From Orthonyx spaldingii (lineage: Eukaryota; Chordata; Aves; Passeriformes; Orthonychidae), in NCBI GenBank assembly GCA_013397795.1, contig VZTJ01000239.1, forward strand, positions 185,411 through 249,410: DNA of 64,000 nt, given 5' to 3'. Below are positions 23,136-35,731 of this stretch, piece after piece. The notes beneath the pieces are model-generated. The model saw nothing but the letters and a program-made list of their open reading frames with translations, had not been told where the DNA came from and did not search any database. Each line of letters starts with the position of its first letter. The stretch's first letter is position 1. The position numbers and the translations under genes are program-made.

Positions 23136-26100
23136 ACATGAGAAGACTATGAGACAAAAACAGGCATTTCCTAAAACATATTCCCAACCTCCAAAAAATG
23201 AAGCTCAGCAAGCTCCTGAGACACCTGTGTTGTCTTATCATTATGCCTTTTAAAGATTCTTTTTATTTATGAAATGCCCTGTCTTGGGATAAGTACAGGT
23301 GGAATAATTACTAAGTAGGGAAAAAAATCCCATACCAACAACAGATCCACAAAACCCACCAACAAAACCCAACCAATCACCTCCCCCCTGCCCATTTTTT
23401 ATACCTTTAATAGTTAATCAAATAATAGTTGTCTAATTAAATCTGTTCAAATGACTATTCAGAGCAGATTTAACTTTCTGTCACATCACAGGGCTACAAA
23501 AGTCTTGATTTAGTAATCAATAAGCTGCAATAGCCACAGCTAAAGATATCTTTGTAAGACAGTATGTCTGAGTTAAAAATACAGCAGAACTTGGGAATAT
23601 GTCAAAAGGCATACAATTAATGGTTACAAAAATTTCCACAAGTACTCTGAGAGGATTTGAGGGCTTTTTCCTCCTGTTTCAGTACTATCAAGAGATTAGT
23701 TATGTGACTTACATCTTGTCAAACCTAAAACCTTTAAATAGACTTTTGAAATCAAAATATTTGACTATGTACTCCATCAAAATATGAGAGAACATTCTAC
23801 TTACTTCACATTCCTTAAAAAGTAATATAATAGACCAATATGAACAACTCACTTCAGTAATTTTTTAATTGATACGTCTCTCTGCTGCCAACAAAATGCA
23901 AAACTAAAACTGACGACTTTTTGATTCTGCTTTCACCACCACCTTGTTTTTCCTTGTTAATTTTCTTGATACCCATCATGTTAATGTAAAAGTGACATTA
24001 TAAACAAAATTATTTTGGATAAATTACCCAATAAAAACTAGTAGAAACTAGCAGAAAGAGAGCTAGTAAAAGAAATTCTGAGCTTTATAATTAGTCTAGA
24101 TGAAATGTTTACATTATAAGAAAGGTAAAAAAACTTTGAACAATATAAATCAGCATGTGATTTCATTGATTTTTTAAAATAATTTTTACCCCAGATATAC
24201 TGGATTTACATAAAGAACTATGAGCTTCTTTCCAAACCTTATTCAGAGCAAATGTGAACTATTGTGAAAGTTGCATCCTGTTCAGCCCTGCCCTTGCATT
24301 AAGTGAAACAACCAAGCAGCCACAGGATGAAACCATTGAGCCTGTTAATGTAATATAAAATTAAATTTCAAAGGTGGAGGAAAAAGAAATGACGAACTGA
24401 TTTATTCAACCATTACAGTACTTTTCCACTAAGGCCTGAAATGACAAAAACTGTTGCTTTGAGGGAGAATCTGCAAAAGTCAAATGATGAAATTCAGAAC
24501 TAAAGAGGACTTAATAACTTTTTATGACATCATTGATTTTTTGTTAAATATATTGAAGTTATTGAAATTAGCCAATAAAATTGAGAAAAGGAGATTACAG
24601 TTGCAACTTTTAATATTCAAAAGGAGATACCTGAACTCAAGAACTGATTTCATTCCAGCATACATCTTTAGAGAATGTTGAGTTTCCTAATACTTTCCTA
24701 GTAATGAAAAGGTGGTCATCATTGCTCTTATTCTCCTTCCTAAGAGAATTTTCCTATGAGATCATTCAGTATATCAATCAACCTGTGAAAATATTTTGTT
24801 GCAGTTGATTAAGAAATTTGACATTTATTCCTACACACAGAAGAAAAATAATACAGTAAAGCAGGCTGATGTTCAGACTTGCTTGATGTCACCCTTGTGA
24901 TATTGAAAGAGCAGTTTTTTCACATTTTTATGGTCTGCCTCAAGCAACATTTCAGTTATATCTTTTGATACTATATCCTTAATTTTTTTCAGAGTGGAAA
25001 TATCTCATCAGCCTTTCCAAAATGCAAGAGATGAAAAATTCCTTTGGAATAAAAATAACTATGTTAGGATATTTCTTCTCCCATGCAGAATTGTATCTGA
25101 AGAGCCTCACTCTGAGTCTTAACACAGTTTTACTGCCAGGTTTGCAAATAAGACCTCTCCACAAAGATTTCAATCTTTAAATCTCAAAACAGCTAAGATA
25201 TCAACATATCAAAATGAATGTAATTTAGATGAGTTAATCTGTATGAGCTTATAGAGGACCCTAAAATATTTCATAAAAATACTATAATTTTTCCATGCTC
25301 CCAATTCTTGGAAAATACCTTGTAAGAGGACCTCCTGATAAAAATGAGACAAAACCTGTTATTCTTTTGCAGTGAACACAGCTAACTCATGTTACTTTGG
25401 ACTCTGATGATTCTTGTGAAAAATTAAAATGTTTTGCCATGTTCCAAAGCCATCTTCACAAAACCAAAAAGACCATATCTCAATTTGAAGACCAAATAAG
25501 TAAGAATCAAAACATCAGGGGTTTGGCTACCTGCCTTCCAGGGTAGCAATTGGTAGTTAAGTACAGCAGACAGTCTTGGAAAGGACTGGACGCTACTGAA
25601 CACATGGTGCCACCACCATTGACTTTCCACATGGAATGCCTGGAAATCTCCCTTTCTGGATCACTTTGTTCAGGCAAATTTTACTGTCTATAAAAGAACT
25701 GCACGCAGTACATAAACAACTAAAAGCGCAAATCAATTATTTACTGGCTAATATATATAATAGATAATCCAGCTTTACAAGCTACCTTTATATGATTTAA
25801 TTTGTCACCACCCTTTCTCAGACATCTGTTGAAACTTCACTCGCCATGCAAACACCAAGTCTGGCAGGAAACCTTCAGCCTGGAATACTTGATGCTCCTG
25901 AGTCATCATCTTTCCTCTTGAATCCTTCAACTGTTTCTGTAATTTATCCATCTCACATTTTACCTTTAGTATCTCATGATTTTACAGAATCTGAACGCTC
26001 CTTCTCACAACCTGGTTTTCATGAAAGTCTGAGCCAATGTGACAGAGCTCTACTGTATTAAAATATGCCTTCAACCACAGAAAGTTACAGGAATATGCTG

Positions 26101-27779
26101 CAGAAGTCAACATCATTCCGAGAGGATTAACAAATGCATAAAACTGCTATCCTTCCATCTAATTAGTCCATTAAGTTTTCAGCTAAGAATTGGCTTTTTC
26201 TTGTATAATGGTTCATAATAGCCAGATCTTGAAAAAGTAAACTTTGTTTTCCCTAATAAGCCAGTGACTACCATTATTGATCTTGCAAATAATGTATATC
26301 TTTATTTCTTTATTTCTGTATGTTTATTGAAAATGCCACCCAAAATAGAAACCTCCATGTGTGGCTGACAACAATATTTACTTTCTTCTCTTCATACCAT
26401 AGTTTATACCTATTTTAACACAGTTTCTGAAATACATATTTTCTCTTTAGTAGACAAGTCATCCTTCCAGAGAGTTGCTTACTGTCCCTCCTTCTACATT
26501 TTGCTTAATTTCTCATCTGTCATATTATTTACCTTCTCTTTTCATGATACACTTGCACTTGATACACAGCTACAGAGCAAGAAATGTCAGTTTCACATTC
26601 AGGTTTTTTCCTTATATTTTCATTTCAAAATTGTTATTTCATCTGCTTTAAATATAATAGTGCTTTGCAAAGACTCCCTTTCTTGGGCAATTATTCTAGA
26701 GGTTACAGCAATACCATCATTGTGCACTTCCACCAAGCCATTTGCATTCTTTCTTTTTTTCTTAAAGGTAGATCCATCGTTTCTGGCAATTAAATTCAGG
26801 TCATAAAATGTATATTCAAAGCTGTATAGAACCATCTATACATTTTTCAGCATAACAATAATTAGTTTATGTCTTTACAGCACTTAGAAGTTGCAAATTG
26901 CTGTGTAAGTGCTCAGTATTCTTATCATGGCTTCAGCAGGACTCAGGGCAATTAATATAAAACTGCTGGTCATCCAAATACAATTACTTGCTGTGAGCAG
27001 GTGGTTTAAATACAATGCACAGGTAATGACTGACCTTTACAATACAATGGTACAGTCACCACCAGAGAGCACAGTACATTAGCCAAACACAGGTAGCTTT
27101 ACTGAGGGATGCAAAAGTGTTCATGGTTTCTACATCACCTCTTGTCATTTGAGTTAGGAGGGCTTTCCCTCTGCTAATAACCATACTGTAAATCTCCTTC
27201 CTAATTGCCCTGTACACTAATAACCTTTACTGCTATAAAAGTTCCAATATGAAACTTACATAGGAGATTTGCTGAACTGATATACATTTTACTGACCAGT
27301 ATCTCTCACACACATTTCCTTGCATTAGTACTTAGCTTCTTCGCAGTGATGCTAGAGATAAAGAAAACAAACAAGAGAGGAGTTTGCAAAATTACTCAAC
27401 AAAGGAGTGGTCTATTGGCCTGAGTTTTTAAAGTATATATTTAGATGCAGTGATTAGTTTAGTCCCCTTTGTTACCAGATGGCAAAAGCCATGTTTGAAT
27501 TTTATCAATATCTTACAGCCGGGCAAGTAGAATTCTTGAAAGACCAATGTAAAACACTGTGCTTACATATCCTATACCTATAAATGGATGTCATATATGA
27601 CATGAAATGTGTCACAACTCTACAATATCTTTACTTATATTTAAAAAGGAAGATAACCTGAAAGAAAGTCAAGGAACACTCCTGCACACGATTTTCAGTT
27701 TCACTACACACTGACACCTGCATTCAACCATATCCACAGTAAAGAAGGATGCCATTTATCTTTTATAATAATATGGAGT
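23136..27779. other. Noncoding stretch, no gene supported
   Basis: AT-rich DNA with an A/C-rich patch at about 23335-23390. Frames such as 25846-26061 (plus, 71 codons, starting at a true ATG) and 26501-26835 (both strands) have no recognisable domain or splice signals. No RNA gene or further transposon was identified. Confidence 0.6.
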
Positions 27780-29110
27780 TCTCTGTCAGAGTAGGGTCAC
27801 TGAAATGAGTAATAATCCCACCACTGTCTAAGGTACAACCAGCAGGGTCCAGGTCAACAGGCAAGCAGACAATAATTTGCCCAACAATGCTGAATTTCAT
27901 CTGCCCACAGCCTCTATCTACTGATTATACAATCAATACACCTCAGATGAGAAGAGCTAACAACTGACCGGGGCAGATCAATGCTAGCAAATAAGCGCTT
28001 CATGACAAAAAGTTTGATAATTACCATTCTGAAGCCGTGCAAATGTTGTTTCTATTGTAACGACATTCATGATGATACTGCTATGATTGCACTGTTATTA
28101 TAGGTTTAATGTTAGGCAATCAAGCTGCAGTGGTCTAGGTATCAACAAACAGCATCAAAAGAAAACATCAAATTGTCCCTATTCTTCTGACATTGTAGTT
28201 GCAACATTTTTCTATGTTAGTGGCCACAAATGAACAATAATAAGTGACAATTCAGTGAAAAACACTATTTTCACGGCTTACAAAAGTCACACAATATAGA
28301 TTGATACAAGTATGATTATTTCTAGACCCAGAAGTGAAGGCACACCCTCTTAAACCAGAAGATTAAAATGAATTCAGCATTGTGCTCTTTGTTTCACGTG
28401 CATCAGTTCAGAGCTTTTAATCTGCACTTCAACTAGTCATAACCCAAAAGTATACACAGCTTTGTTCAATTTATTATCACTTTTCATACTGCACATTTCA
28501 TTTTCTTTTCATTCCTGAAGTGCTGGCTCATTCTCCATATATTAACTTTTAGAGAAGTAGTCCTGACTGACTGTCAATGGCTATATTGACTCCAGTTAGC
28601 CTCTCGCACTCTCAGCACAGAAAAACACTACTGGGACACAATATTGAAATGTGAAGAAAATCGAGACTTCATAAAGCAAGATCCTGTAGAGCCGTGGCAG
28701 CCTCAACTCTGAAGCTACATAACATAAATACTATGTTTAATATTTCATGTTTTGGACCTCAGGAGGACATCTCAGTAGCAAAACATGTTCTCCCAATGGT
28801 CACTTTAAAGGTAGAAGCACACTCAGCTGTATAGCACTTCAAAAACATTTCAGTCACGGCAAATCATAACTGTGATATCTGCAAAGATATCTCTTATGTT
28901 GGCATTTCATGAATTAAAGTTTTAATCAGGTCTTTCACAGACAAAATGCATCTGCCTCCAAAAGTCTGCATGTTACCTGTCTAAAACTTAAAACAATGAT
29001 TGGCCAGATTTGCCACGACCTAAGGGAAATCACCTGTCTATCCAAGGAGCTAGAGATACCAAACAATAAGGACAAACCCAGACCTCTCACAGTCAGCAGT
29101 ACATGTGTGA
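27780..29110. other. Candidate conserved noncoding DNA
   Basis: Compared with its flanks this interval has fewer homopolymer runs, balanced base use, several CpGs (aagcgcttcatg, gaagccgtgc, gtaacgacattc, tcacggc, ccacgacc) and dense homeodomain-like or POU-like cores (gataattacc, gtgcaaatg, catgaattaaag, aacaatgattgg). Such texture is common in vertebrate regulatory elements. No coding frame of note lies in it. Texture alone is weak evidence and no alignment was possible here. Confidence 0.25.
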
Positions 29111-31280
29111 TTTGAACTAGCTTGAACTAAGATTTCCCTTTCAGCATTTCTTCCTCAAAACAACTTCTACCTCACAAGAGATTCAAAGAATTTGATGTAT
29201 ATTAAAATCCTTTCCCTCTCAGATGGGCTCATTTTTATTCAAGGACAATTTTGCTGACTGACAGGTAAGCATTTGGTACTGAAATTGGACCTGTACAAGA
29301 GCTTTGCATTTCATTTGCTCCATTACACCAGTGCATGGATTACTGGGCTTTTACTTTGGCATCTTTCCATTATTTTCAGATATCTGACATGAACAAAATG
29401 ACTCATCTGACAATCTGTGTAACAAATTTGTTCCAAAAAGAATAGAACATTATTATACTATTTTGTACATGTGTGTACCACAACCTTCCACAGTAATCTG
29501 GCCAGAAATTCTAAGTGTATAAATAGTAGCTGATATTGTTAGGGAAAAAAAAAAAAAACAAAAAAACAAAGATAGGAGTGACAGCACAGAAATATCACAC
29601 TGAAGAAATGAGAATTAGTTGTAACACTACAGCTTTCAGTGTCATTTCAATTTCTGAATCACTTCAGGCATAATATCAAATTTAATTTTCTTTGTGTTGG
29701 GAAAAAAATGCATAAAATTTGACAGAAGACTTCTAGTCTGTCTGATATAACATAGCTATTGACAAACAAGTATTGTCCAAATTCTGGCACCAAAGAGTTA
29801 ATAGTCATCATAGTTGACTCTTTTTGTTAGTTTATTAATGTTCCTACCTCAGCTACAGATCTACTTTTAGCTATCATTCTCTCAATTTGATTTGAGGAAT
29901 GAAAAAGTTTGTTTGGCCTACTACTCATGTAAACAGGGATGAGTACAATTCTCCATATCCTCTGATCTTCCATCATAGAATGGAATTCCAAACACCATAG
30001 TTAGCTGACTTTCTCAAGAGCTTTTTAACCATTTTATGGTAGCTCTTGTCATCATAGCACCTGCCTTGCATCTGGAAATGCAGATAGAAAAGTCCTTCCT
30101 GAGCACTGCAATTTGCCCAATGCCTGTACAGTATCACCATGGCAGAAATGAAAACTCAGTTGTTTAGTGAGATGTGCAGCAGTCCTTCATCCTGAGTTTA
30201 GGATACAAGGTCTGCCTCTAATCATGCCAATTAACACTACAACAATTCTTCCAGTAGAACCACTGGATGGACTATCATATAAATCCATTCAGGGATGTGA
30301 CAACAAGGGAGCAAAGGGTGAAAGCTGACAAGAAAAGCGATCTTCTACATTTTTCCCCTTTAAAAAGACAATTTTTGGAATGAATGATATATTCCTTTTT
30401 ATAATTATTCTTACAATATAGGTGAAAACTATTTTTTAGAGATACATTGGATTGTTTCATTTTTTCTCTTTACAACACCAATCCATAGCGTTTGAAACAA
30501 ATTCCATGATATGTGCAGAATATTCTGGTGCAGTTTCCCAGAATTTCCATTGCATACTTGTGACACAAATACAAATTCTCAAATTCTGTAAAGTTCCATT
30601 ACTGACATACTAAATTTAAGATTAAGCCTTAAATTTTATGTGGAAATATCTTTATTCAGACTTTCTGAAAATTAAAATTACAACAATTCTGAAGTATCAT
30701 CAACCCCCAAAATTATGTTATTTCAGTCCCACTTAATTTTAAAAACTTTCTTTCAAGAAAACATAATTTACATAGTTGGACTGATTGGTGACCTAGGATA
30801 CAGCAGTAGGAAACAATGGAAACAATAAGGGAGGAGTGAGTGCCTAATCCTTGGAGTAAATGCAATTGCATAGTTCATACAGTTGCAGGCCTACAATGTG
30901 ATCTGTTTTAGAGGTTACAGTGACTTACAGCACACAAATGCTTGAAACTGTACTAGATGATCCCTAGTCAGAAGTCTCATTTATGTAGGAAGTGTTTAAA
31001 CATCAGGTGTTTAGTTAGGCCACCAGAAATGAACCAAAGGGAATTCCTTCAGACAGATAAAGTTTATAAAACAGCCAAAGTGAGTTCTCAGCCATGGATG
31101 TTTGCCCCTAAATGCTGACCTAGATTTACAAGGACTGAGGCTTTCTCATGGGTGTGGGGAATGACTGACTGATTTGGTAATGCCTTTTCCACAGAAGTCA
31201 GGTCAAGGTGTAGATTACGATATAAAAATACATTAAAAAATAATCGCAAAATTCAACAGATCTGTGCACATTTGTTCACT
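29111..31280. other. Noncoding stretch, no gene supported
   Basis: AT-rich DNA with a 14-base A run at 29545-29558 extended by caaaaaaac. The single 61-codon frame (30275-30460, minus) has no domain. Sequence upstream of the A run does not look like a retrocopied gene. Confidence 0.65.
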
Positions 31281-31538
31281 AGGAACAAGACACCAAGTGA
31301 TCTTCAAGTAGTGCAAGGAAGAGTGAGACAAAAATCAGGAAAGCATTTCTAGTCATGAAGATGGGGAAGGACTGGAACAGTAACACAATATTTTAGCTGG
31401 AGAATCTCCATCAGTACAGAACTTTCAGAACAGGCCAGAAAGATATCAGGAATAGTTTGCACAGATTTAAATCTCCTTTGGTTCATCTTAACAGAATGTC
31501 TTCAGACCCTTTCAGCACTGTTTTCTATGATCTGTGAT
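31281..31538 (+). mobile_element. Degraded CR1 LINE 3' region, sense
   Basis: Blocks occur in CR1 3' order: gaacaagacaccaagtgatc then cttcaagtagtgcaaggaag (usual CR1: 'aacaggacaagaggaaatggcctcaagttgcaccaggggag'), aaaatcaggaaagcatttct (usual 'atattaggaaaaatttct'), aaggactggaacag, gagaatctccatc, and a tail ttcagaccctttcagcactg then ttttctatgat. Each block has many substitutions, so this is an old copy. No reading frame survives. Boundaries are accurate to perhaps 20 bases. Confidence 0.7.
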
Positions 31539-32235
31539 TTTTTTGGTCAGCACTCACAATGTGAATCAAGATAGTAAAATTCTCCATTGCTAAAACAAAC
31601 AATACAGACCTACAGGATAAACTTAAAAAGCCAAAAGGCAATAGTCTCAGTGACTCTATAAATGAGCGAGTAGACAAACTCAAAAAACAATTCTGCATGT
31701 AAAGATTAAAAAAAAAATAGTTTCAGCAGGCCTAGTTAATGTATTAATAGCCACTGGATTTCTTGCTAAATGACTATGATTACTAGAACACTTTCAAATG
31801 AACTTCCTAGTTGCATTAACAGTTTATACCTGATGGGACAAGCTTTTGACAATGCCACTCTCCATTAACCAGATAAATTAATATTACCTTGTAAACCTTC
31901 TTTTGTCAGTAGTGAATGAAAAGAGACTTTCAACAAGATTATTGAAGATTGCTAAGTTAAATCACTTATAATAAGATTTTCAGAAGCAGCTCAAGGTTAT
32001 AAATATCACTACTTCTTCAAGCTCTCTTAAAAATTCCAGTTCTAGTTACTAGGCTTGTGAATGTATTCATTCCTGTAAATAACAACAATGTAACAAATAC
32101 TTGCATACTATACTGATCTGGTATCAGGTTTAAACAGCAAGTATCAAAATGGACAGTGGAACATTGGTGATAACCACAAATTAGTCCAAATAATTCCAGA
32201 AATGAAGTGGAAAGAAAATAGTTTTTCCTTTATTT
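31539..32235. other. Noncoding stretch, nothing recognised
   Basis: Plain AT-rich DNA without an open frame of 60 codons, RNA gene or repeat family that I can name. Confidence 0.7.
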
Positions 32236-32466
32236 CTAGGCACAGTCAGAATTAATTTCCTTGTTTGTATTTTCTCCTTTCATACAACAAACTGTATAAG
32301 ATATATATAATAAACCAAACCATCCTGGTTGACTGTCATGCACGAATTGGATGACATCAAATAGTCCAAATAGAAGAAAAGTTGCGATGAAAACCGCAAG
32401 AACCAAGGGAAATGCATGAAGTCCATAAATCAACCAGTAGTGAATTTCCTCCAGCCAATGAGACAG
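32236..32466 (-). other. Weak candidate for a terminal coding exon with one membrane segment
   Basis: On the minus strand a frame runs from an AG at 32468-32467 (sequence aaaaatag before the candidate exon start at 32466) to a TAG stop at 32238-32236, followed within four bases by AATAAA (32234-32229). It would encode about 76 residues: a W/H/Y-rich start, a hydrophobic segment FPLVLAVFIATFLLFGLF long enough to cross a membrane, then a charged tail GENTNKEINSDCA. Codon use is more varied than in neighbouring chance frames and two CpGs occur (cttgcgg, catcgca). Against it: no good polypyrimidine tract before the AG, no in-frame ATG near the start, no partner exon in the window, and no protein family recognised. 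T-rich DNA often mimics membrane segments. Confidence 0.15.
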
Positions 32467-34897
32467 CTATTTTTAGCCAGAGTTGTAGAAATGTCCTTTT
32501 CCATTCCCATGTACAGATGGGAGAAATTATGCCTTTTGTATAATTTCCATTTAGTTATGATGATGTTGAGACTTCAAATCGATACTACTTTGTTTACAAA
32601 AATCAAATCACTCTTAAACCCTAACTTACCTTGGAGGCAGCTTATTCTCAGTTTTTTTGTATTAACCAACTCATGAAGAAAGGGCTGAAATTATGCTCTA
32701 TGTATCCTGCAAGAAATTTTTTGTTTGTTTAGAAAAAATAAAAGAGTAAAGTAGAAACATCTTTCAAAAAACAAAAGAAAGGAAAATCTCTATGGGAAAA
32801 GAAAAATTAATTAAGTGCTAAAACTATGATTTTAATAAGCCTAACCATAAGCATTTCTATCTGAACACAGGGCGTATTTTGATCACTTCCCTGCAGATCA
32901 CTTCCTTGCAGATAAAGCCACCTTTCTTTGCACTTTCTTCTACTTTCAAAAGCCTTGTTAATGAAGACACCTTTAAAAGTAAATCAAGTGGCAGTTTTAC
33001 ATCATTATGCAAATCCACCTTTCTACTCATTCAGATATTATCTCTTAAGACCTTTACATATGTAAAAGAGACTAATGATTTTAAATCTTAAAACTAGTCT
33101 TCAGGAAAGGACAATATGGTCATTCCAATGCAACCAAGTAACAAAAGGAAGATGCAACTAAAGCTTTAACCTTTTTATTCTGTTCTTAAATCTGGAGTCA
33201 CATGGGCCCTTGCTAGCTCTAGATTTCTAGAGGCTGATAGTGTAATTGCTTCCCTAATAAAGGAACTCACAGATAGTCTGAAGGCATGCAAAATCTTCTC
33301 ATCCCTTCTCACTTCCCATGCCAAACACAACCTGACCATGGTATTATGTTCTATTCATTTTGGCAGAATTCATTTGGTTCCTTTCTGTGAACAACTGTGA
33401 GGAATGTTGTCATCCAGACATCAGTAGGAGTATTGAGGCAAAAGCTATTTATGGTCATATGTTCTTACTGGCACAGGCTCTTTGTTTATTAGTTTATTTT
33501 GATTTGATCTGTTTTAATGAGCTCTCCCAACTAGTGATTCATTAGCTTTTTCATGGACTCATTCACATATATATATGAAATAGATTTTTAAAAATTTATA
33601 TATTCTGCTTTTGATAGGAAAAACTCCCAGACTAAATTCCAAAAGGACAGAAGACACTATAATATGACCTTGAATGAGCAAACAAGATTTCTAATTTTCA
33701 TTAAAATACTTTTGTCTCTTTAAAGAATTTCAGTCCAAATGATCTAACTTTGTGTGACCTATATTGGGTAAAAGGTTAACTGATAGGATAATTTTTTTTA
33801 GGACAACATAAAATAAAAAATGTATTAAATTTTTTCAAAGCCAGATGCAATGAAATGGAAATAAGAAAACATTCCATTTCAACATATTAGTGCTTTACTA
33901 CCATACATCTATGTCCACTTTTTTCTCATGAATATTTCCAGTATTACATGACAAGGATATAAATCCTTTTAATGTATTTTTGAAAAAAAATAATTGAAAC
34001 TATACTTATAAAAGGCTTATTGTTATCAAAGAAAAGAGAATGTCCTCCTGCTTTCTCATAAATTATCAGCCCAGATTTATTCATCTGTAACTTTCCTATA
34101 ACAAGTCTTACCATGATTGTAATTTAATTCTCTATTTGGCACACAAATTTTATTTATTTAAAAGGATTATTCATTAATCAAGTATTTATCAGTCAGGGAC
34201 TTCTAGAATTCTAAGAGACTGGTGTAGAGTTCATTTGTTCAGTTTTAACAGGATTATTTTTATATCAGGTATTTTTTTAAGTGGGCTTCATTATGCTGGG
34301 GAAGCAAACATTACTTATAAGGCTGATACTTGCTTCTAAATACAAATACCAAATACTTGATATGGGAGTAATCCAGTTTAAAAAAATAACCATGAAGCAT
34401 CTCCGTGGTCTTGATTTTACAGCACAATCCATCAGAATTAATACTTTATAAAGGATTAATCCCGAACAAAGTAAAATCCCCAGATAAACAGTGACCTATA
34501 ATAAAAAAACTTTTCATTACACAGAGAAACTCAGAGAGCAAAGACAAAAATTATCAATTACTTGGTAGCCTGGTATAGTTATGAACTAGGACATCTCCTT
34601 AATTTGTCTATTTATTTAAATTTAGCTGGTTTTTAAACTTCTTTTGCTTCCTTTCTTTTAATAGCAATTCCCTGCTAGCAACATATGTGAGTTTGCAGAA
34701 TGCAAGCTGACTGATATTTGCATATTACGTAGATAACAACTGAAACTGTAACAGTCACTGTCATCTTTATAGTGGCACATGAAAACAGAACAGCCAAACT
34801 TCTAACAGAAATTATGGAAAAAAACCAATTATGGTAATTCTAAATTTTAGATTTATTCTTAGCAAACTCTCTAGGCAGTTACTCAAGACCTTTTATG
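32467..34897. other. Noncoding stretch, no gene supported
   Basis: Very AT-rich. Contains a 15-base tandem duplication at 32881 and a short palindrome at 33217-33232 (ctctaga tt tctagag). Frames of 61-86 codons show no domain. No RNA gene recognised. Confidence 0.65.
32881..32910. repeat. 15-base tandem duplication
   Basis: gatcacttccctgca (32881-32895) is followed directly by gatcacttccttgca (32896-32910), differing at one base. A recent slippage or duplication event is the simplest explanation. A 70-codon frame across it carries the repeat Ile-Thr-Ser-Leu-Gln, which is a by-product. Confidence 0.9.
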
Positions 34898-35300
34898 GCT
34901 ATTCTGGAGTACTGTTCTGGACTTCTCAGTATGAGAACGATAAGGCCATACTGGAGAAAGTCCAGCAAAAGGCCACTAAGACTGGAGCACCTCTCCTATG
35001 AGGAAAAACTGAGAGAGGTTTTTCCTCTGTTTAGCCTGGAGAAGAAAAGGCTTGAAGGAGTCGAATCTCATCAATCTTTACAAATATCTGAAATGAGAGT
35101 GCAAGCAGACGGAACCAGGCTCTTTTCAGTGGTGCCCAGTAACAGAAGGCAGTGTGTGCAAATTGAACATCAGGAAACACTTTCACTGTGAGAGAGGTCA
35201 AGCAATGGTAAAGGTTGCAGGGAGGTTGTGGAGTCCTTATCCTTGGCCATATTCAAAAGCCATCTGGTAATGGTCCTTTGGCAGCTGGCTCTAGGTCGCC
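34898..35300 (+). mobile_element. CR1 LINE copy A, left part, interrupted by copy B
   Basis: Sense CR1 from the end of ORF2 into the 3' untranslated region: tattctggagtactgttctg, tactggagaaagtccagcaa, ggagcacctctcctatgagg, tgtttagcctggagaagaaa, gaacatcaggaaacactttc, ggttgtggagtccttatcct and ggcagctggctctaggtcgc all fall in normal CR1 order. It stops near 35300 just before the point where CR1 should read '...cctgcttgagcaggggttgg'. That missing continuation is found at 35732, past another CR1 segment, so copy A is split by an insertion. The 98-codon frame at 34895-35191 is a CR1 frame, not a host gene. Confidence 0.93.
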
Positions 35301-35731
35301 CAGGCAGGTGAATGACTGTCTGAGAGGTCTGGCTCAAAGAGTGAGAATAAATGGAGTTACACCAGGCTGGCAGTCGGTCATCAGTGGGAATTCCCAGGCC
35401 CAATTTTAGGGCCAGTGCTCTTTAATGATTTTATAAATGAACTGGAGGCAGGAACAAAATGTACATTAATTAAGTTTCCCAACAATACTCAGTTAGGAAG
35501 AGCTGTGGGCCCCTTTGAGGGTAGAAACGCCTTACAGAGAGATCTGGATAGAGTAGGGAGCTGGGAAGTCACCAACTGTATGAAATTTAACAAAAGCAAG
35601 TGCTAGATTCTCCACCTGGACAGGGTAATCCTGGTTACACATACAGACTGGGAGAGGCTGGAGAGCAGCCCTGCAGAAAGCAGAGGTTTGCATTGATGTT
35701 CTATCCTTATGGGTCCCTTCCATTCTGTGAT
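35301..35731 (+). mobile_element. CR1 LINE copy B, inserted inside copy A, internally deleted
   Basis: This segment restarts further upstream in the CR1 consensus: ggctcaaagagtgagaataa, ggcagtcggtcatcagtggg, ggcccaattttagggccagtgctctt (ORF2 block before the RT YADD-type region), gattttataaatgaactgga, gggagctgggaagtcaccaa, and aaatttaacaaaagcaagtg followed by a 'ctccacctggac' block. After about 35690 it jumps directly to a CR1 terminal block, gggtcccttccattctgtga. So most of its 3' untranslated region is deleted. Frames are broken. Same orientation as copy A. The internal boundary and the exact ends are uncertain by 5-15 bases. Confidence 0.85.

Noticed and set aside
25846..26061. 71-codon ATG-initiated serine-rich frame
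   Set aside because: No family resemblance or splice context; composition fits C/T-rich noncoding DNA.
29545..29571. A run as the poly-A of a processed pseudogene
   Set aside because: The upstream sequence shows no mRNA-like or gene-like content and no target-site duplication was evident.
29966..29990. 'catcatagaatggaattcc' as an antisense CR1 tail
   Set aside because: Only the first dozen bases agree; the following sequence does not continue into CR1.
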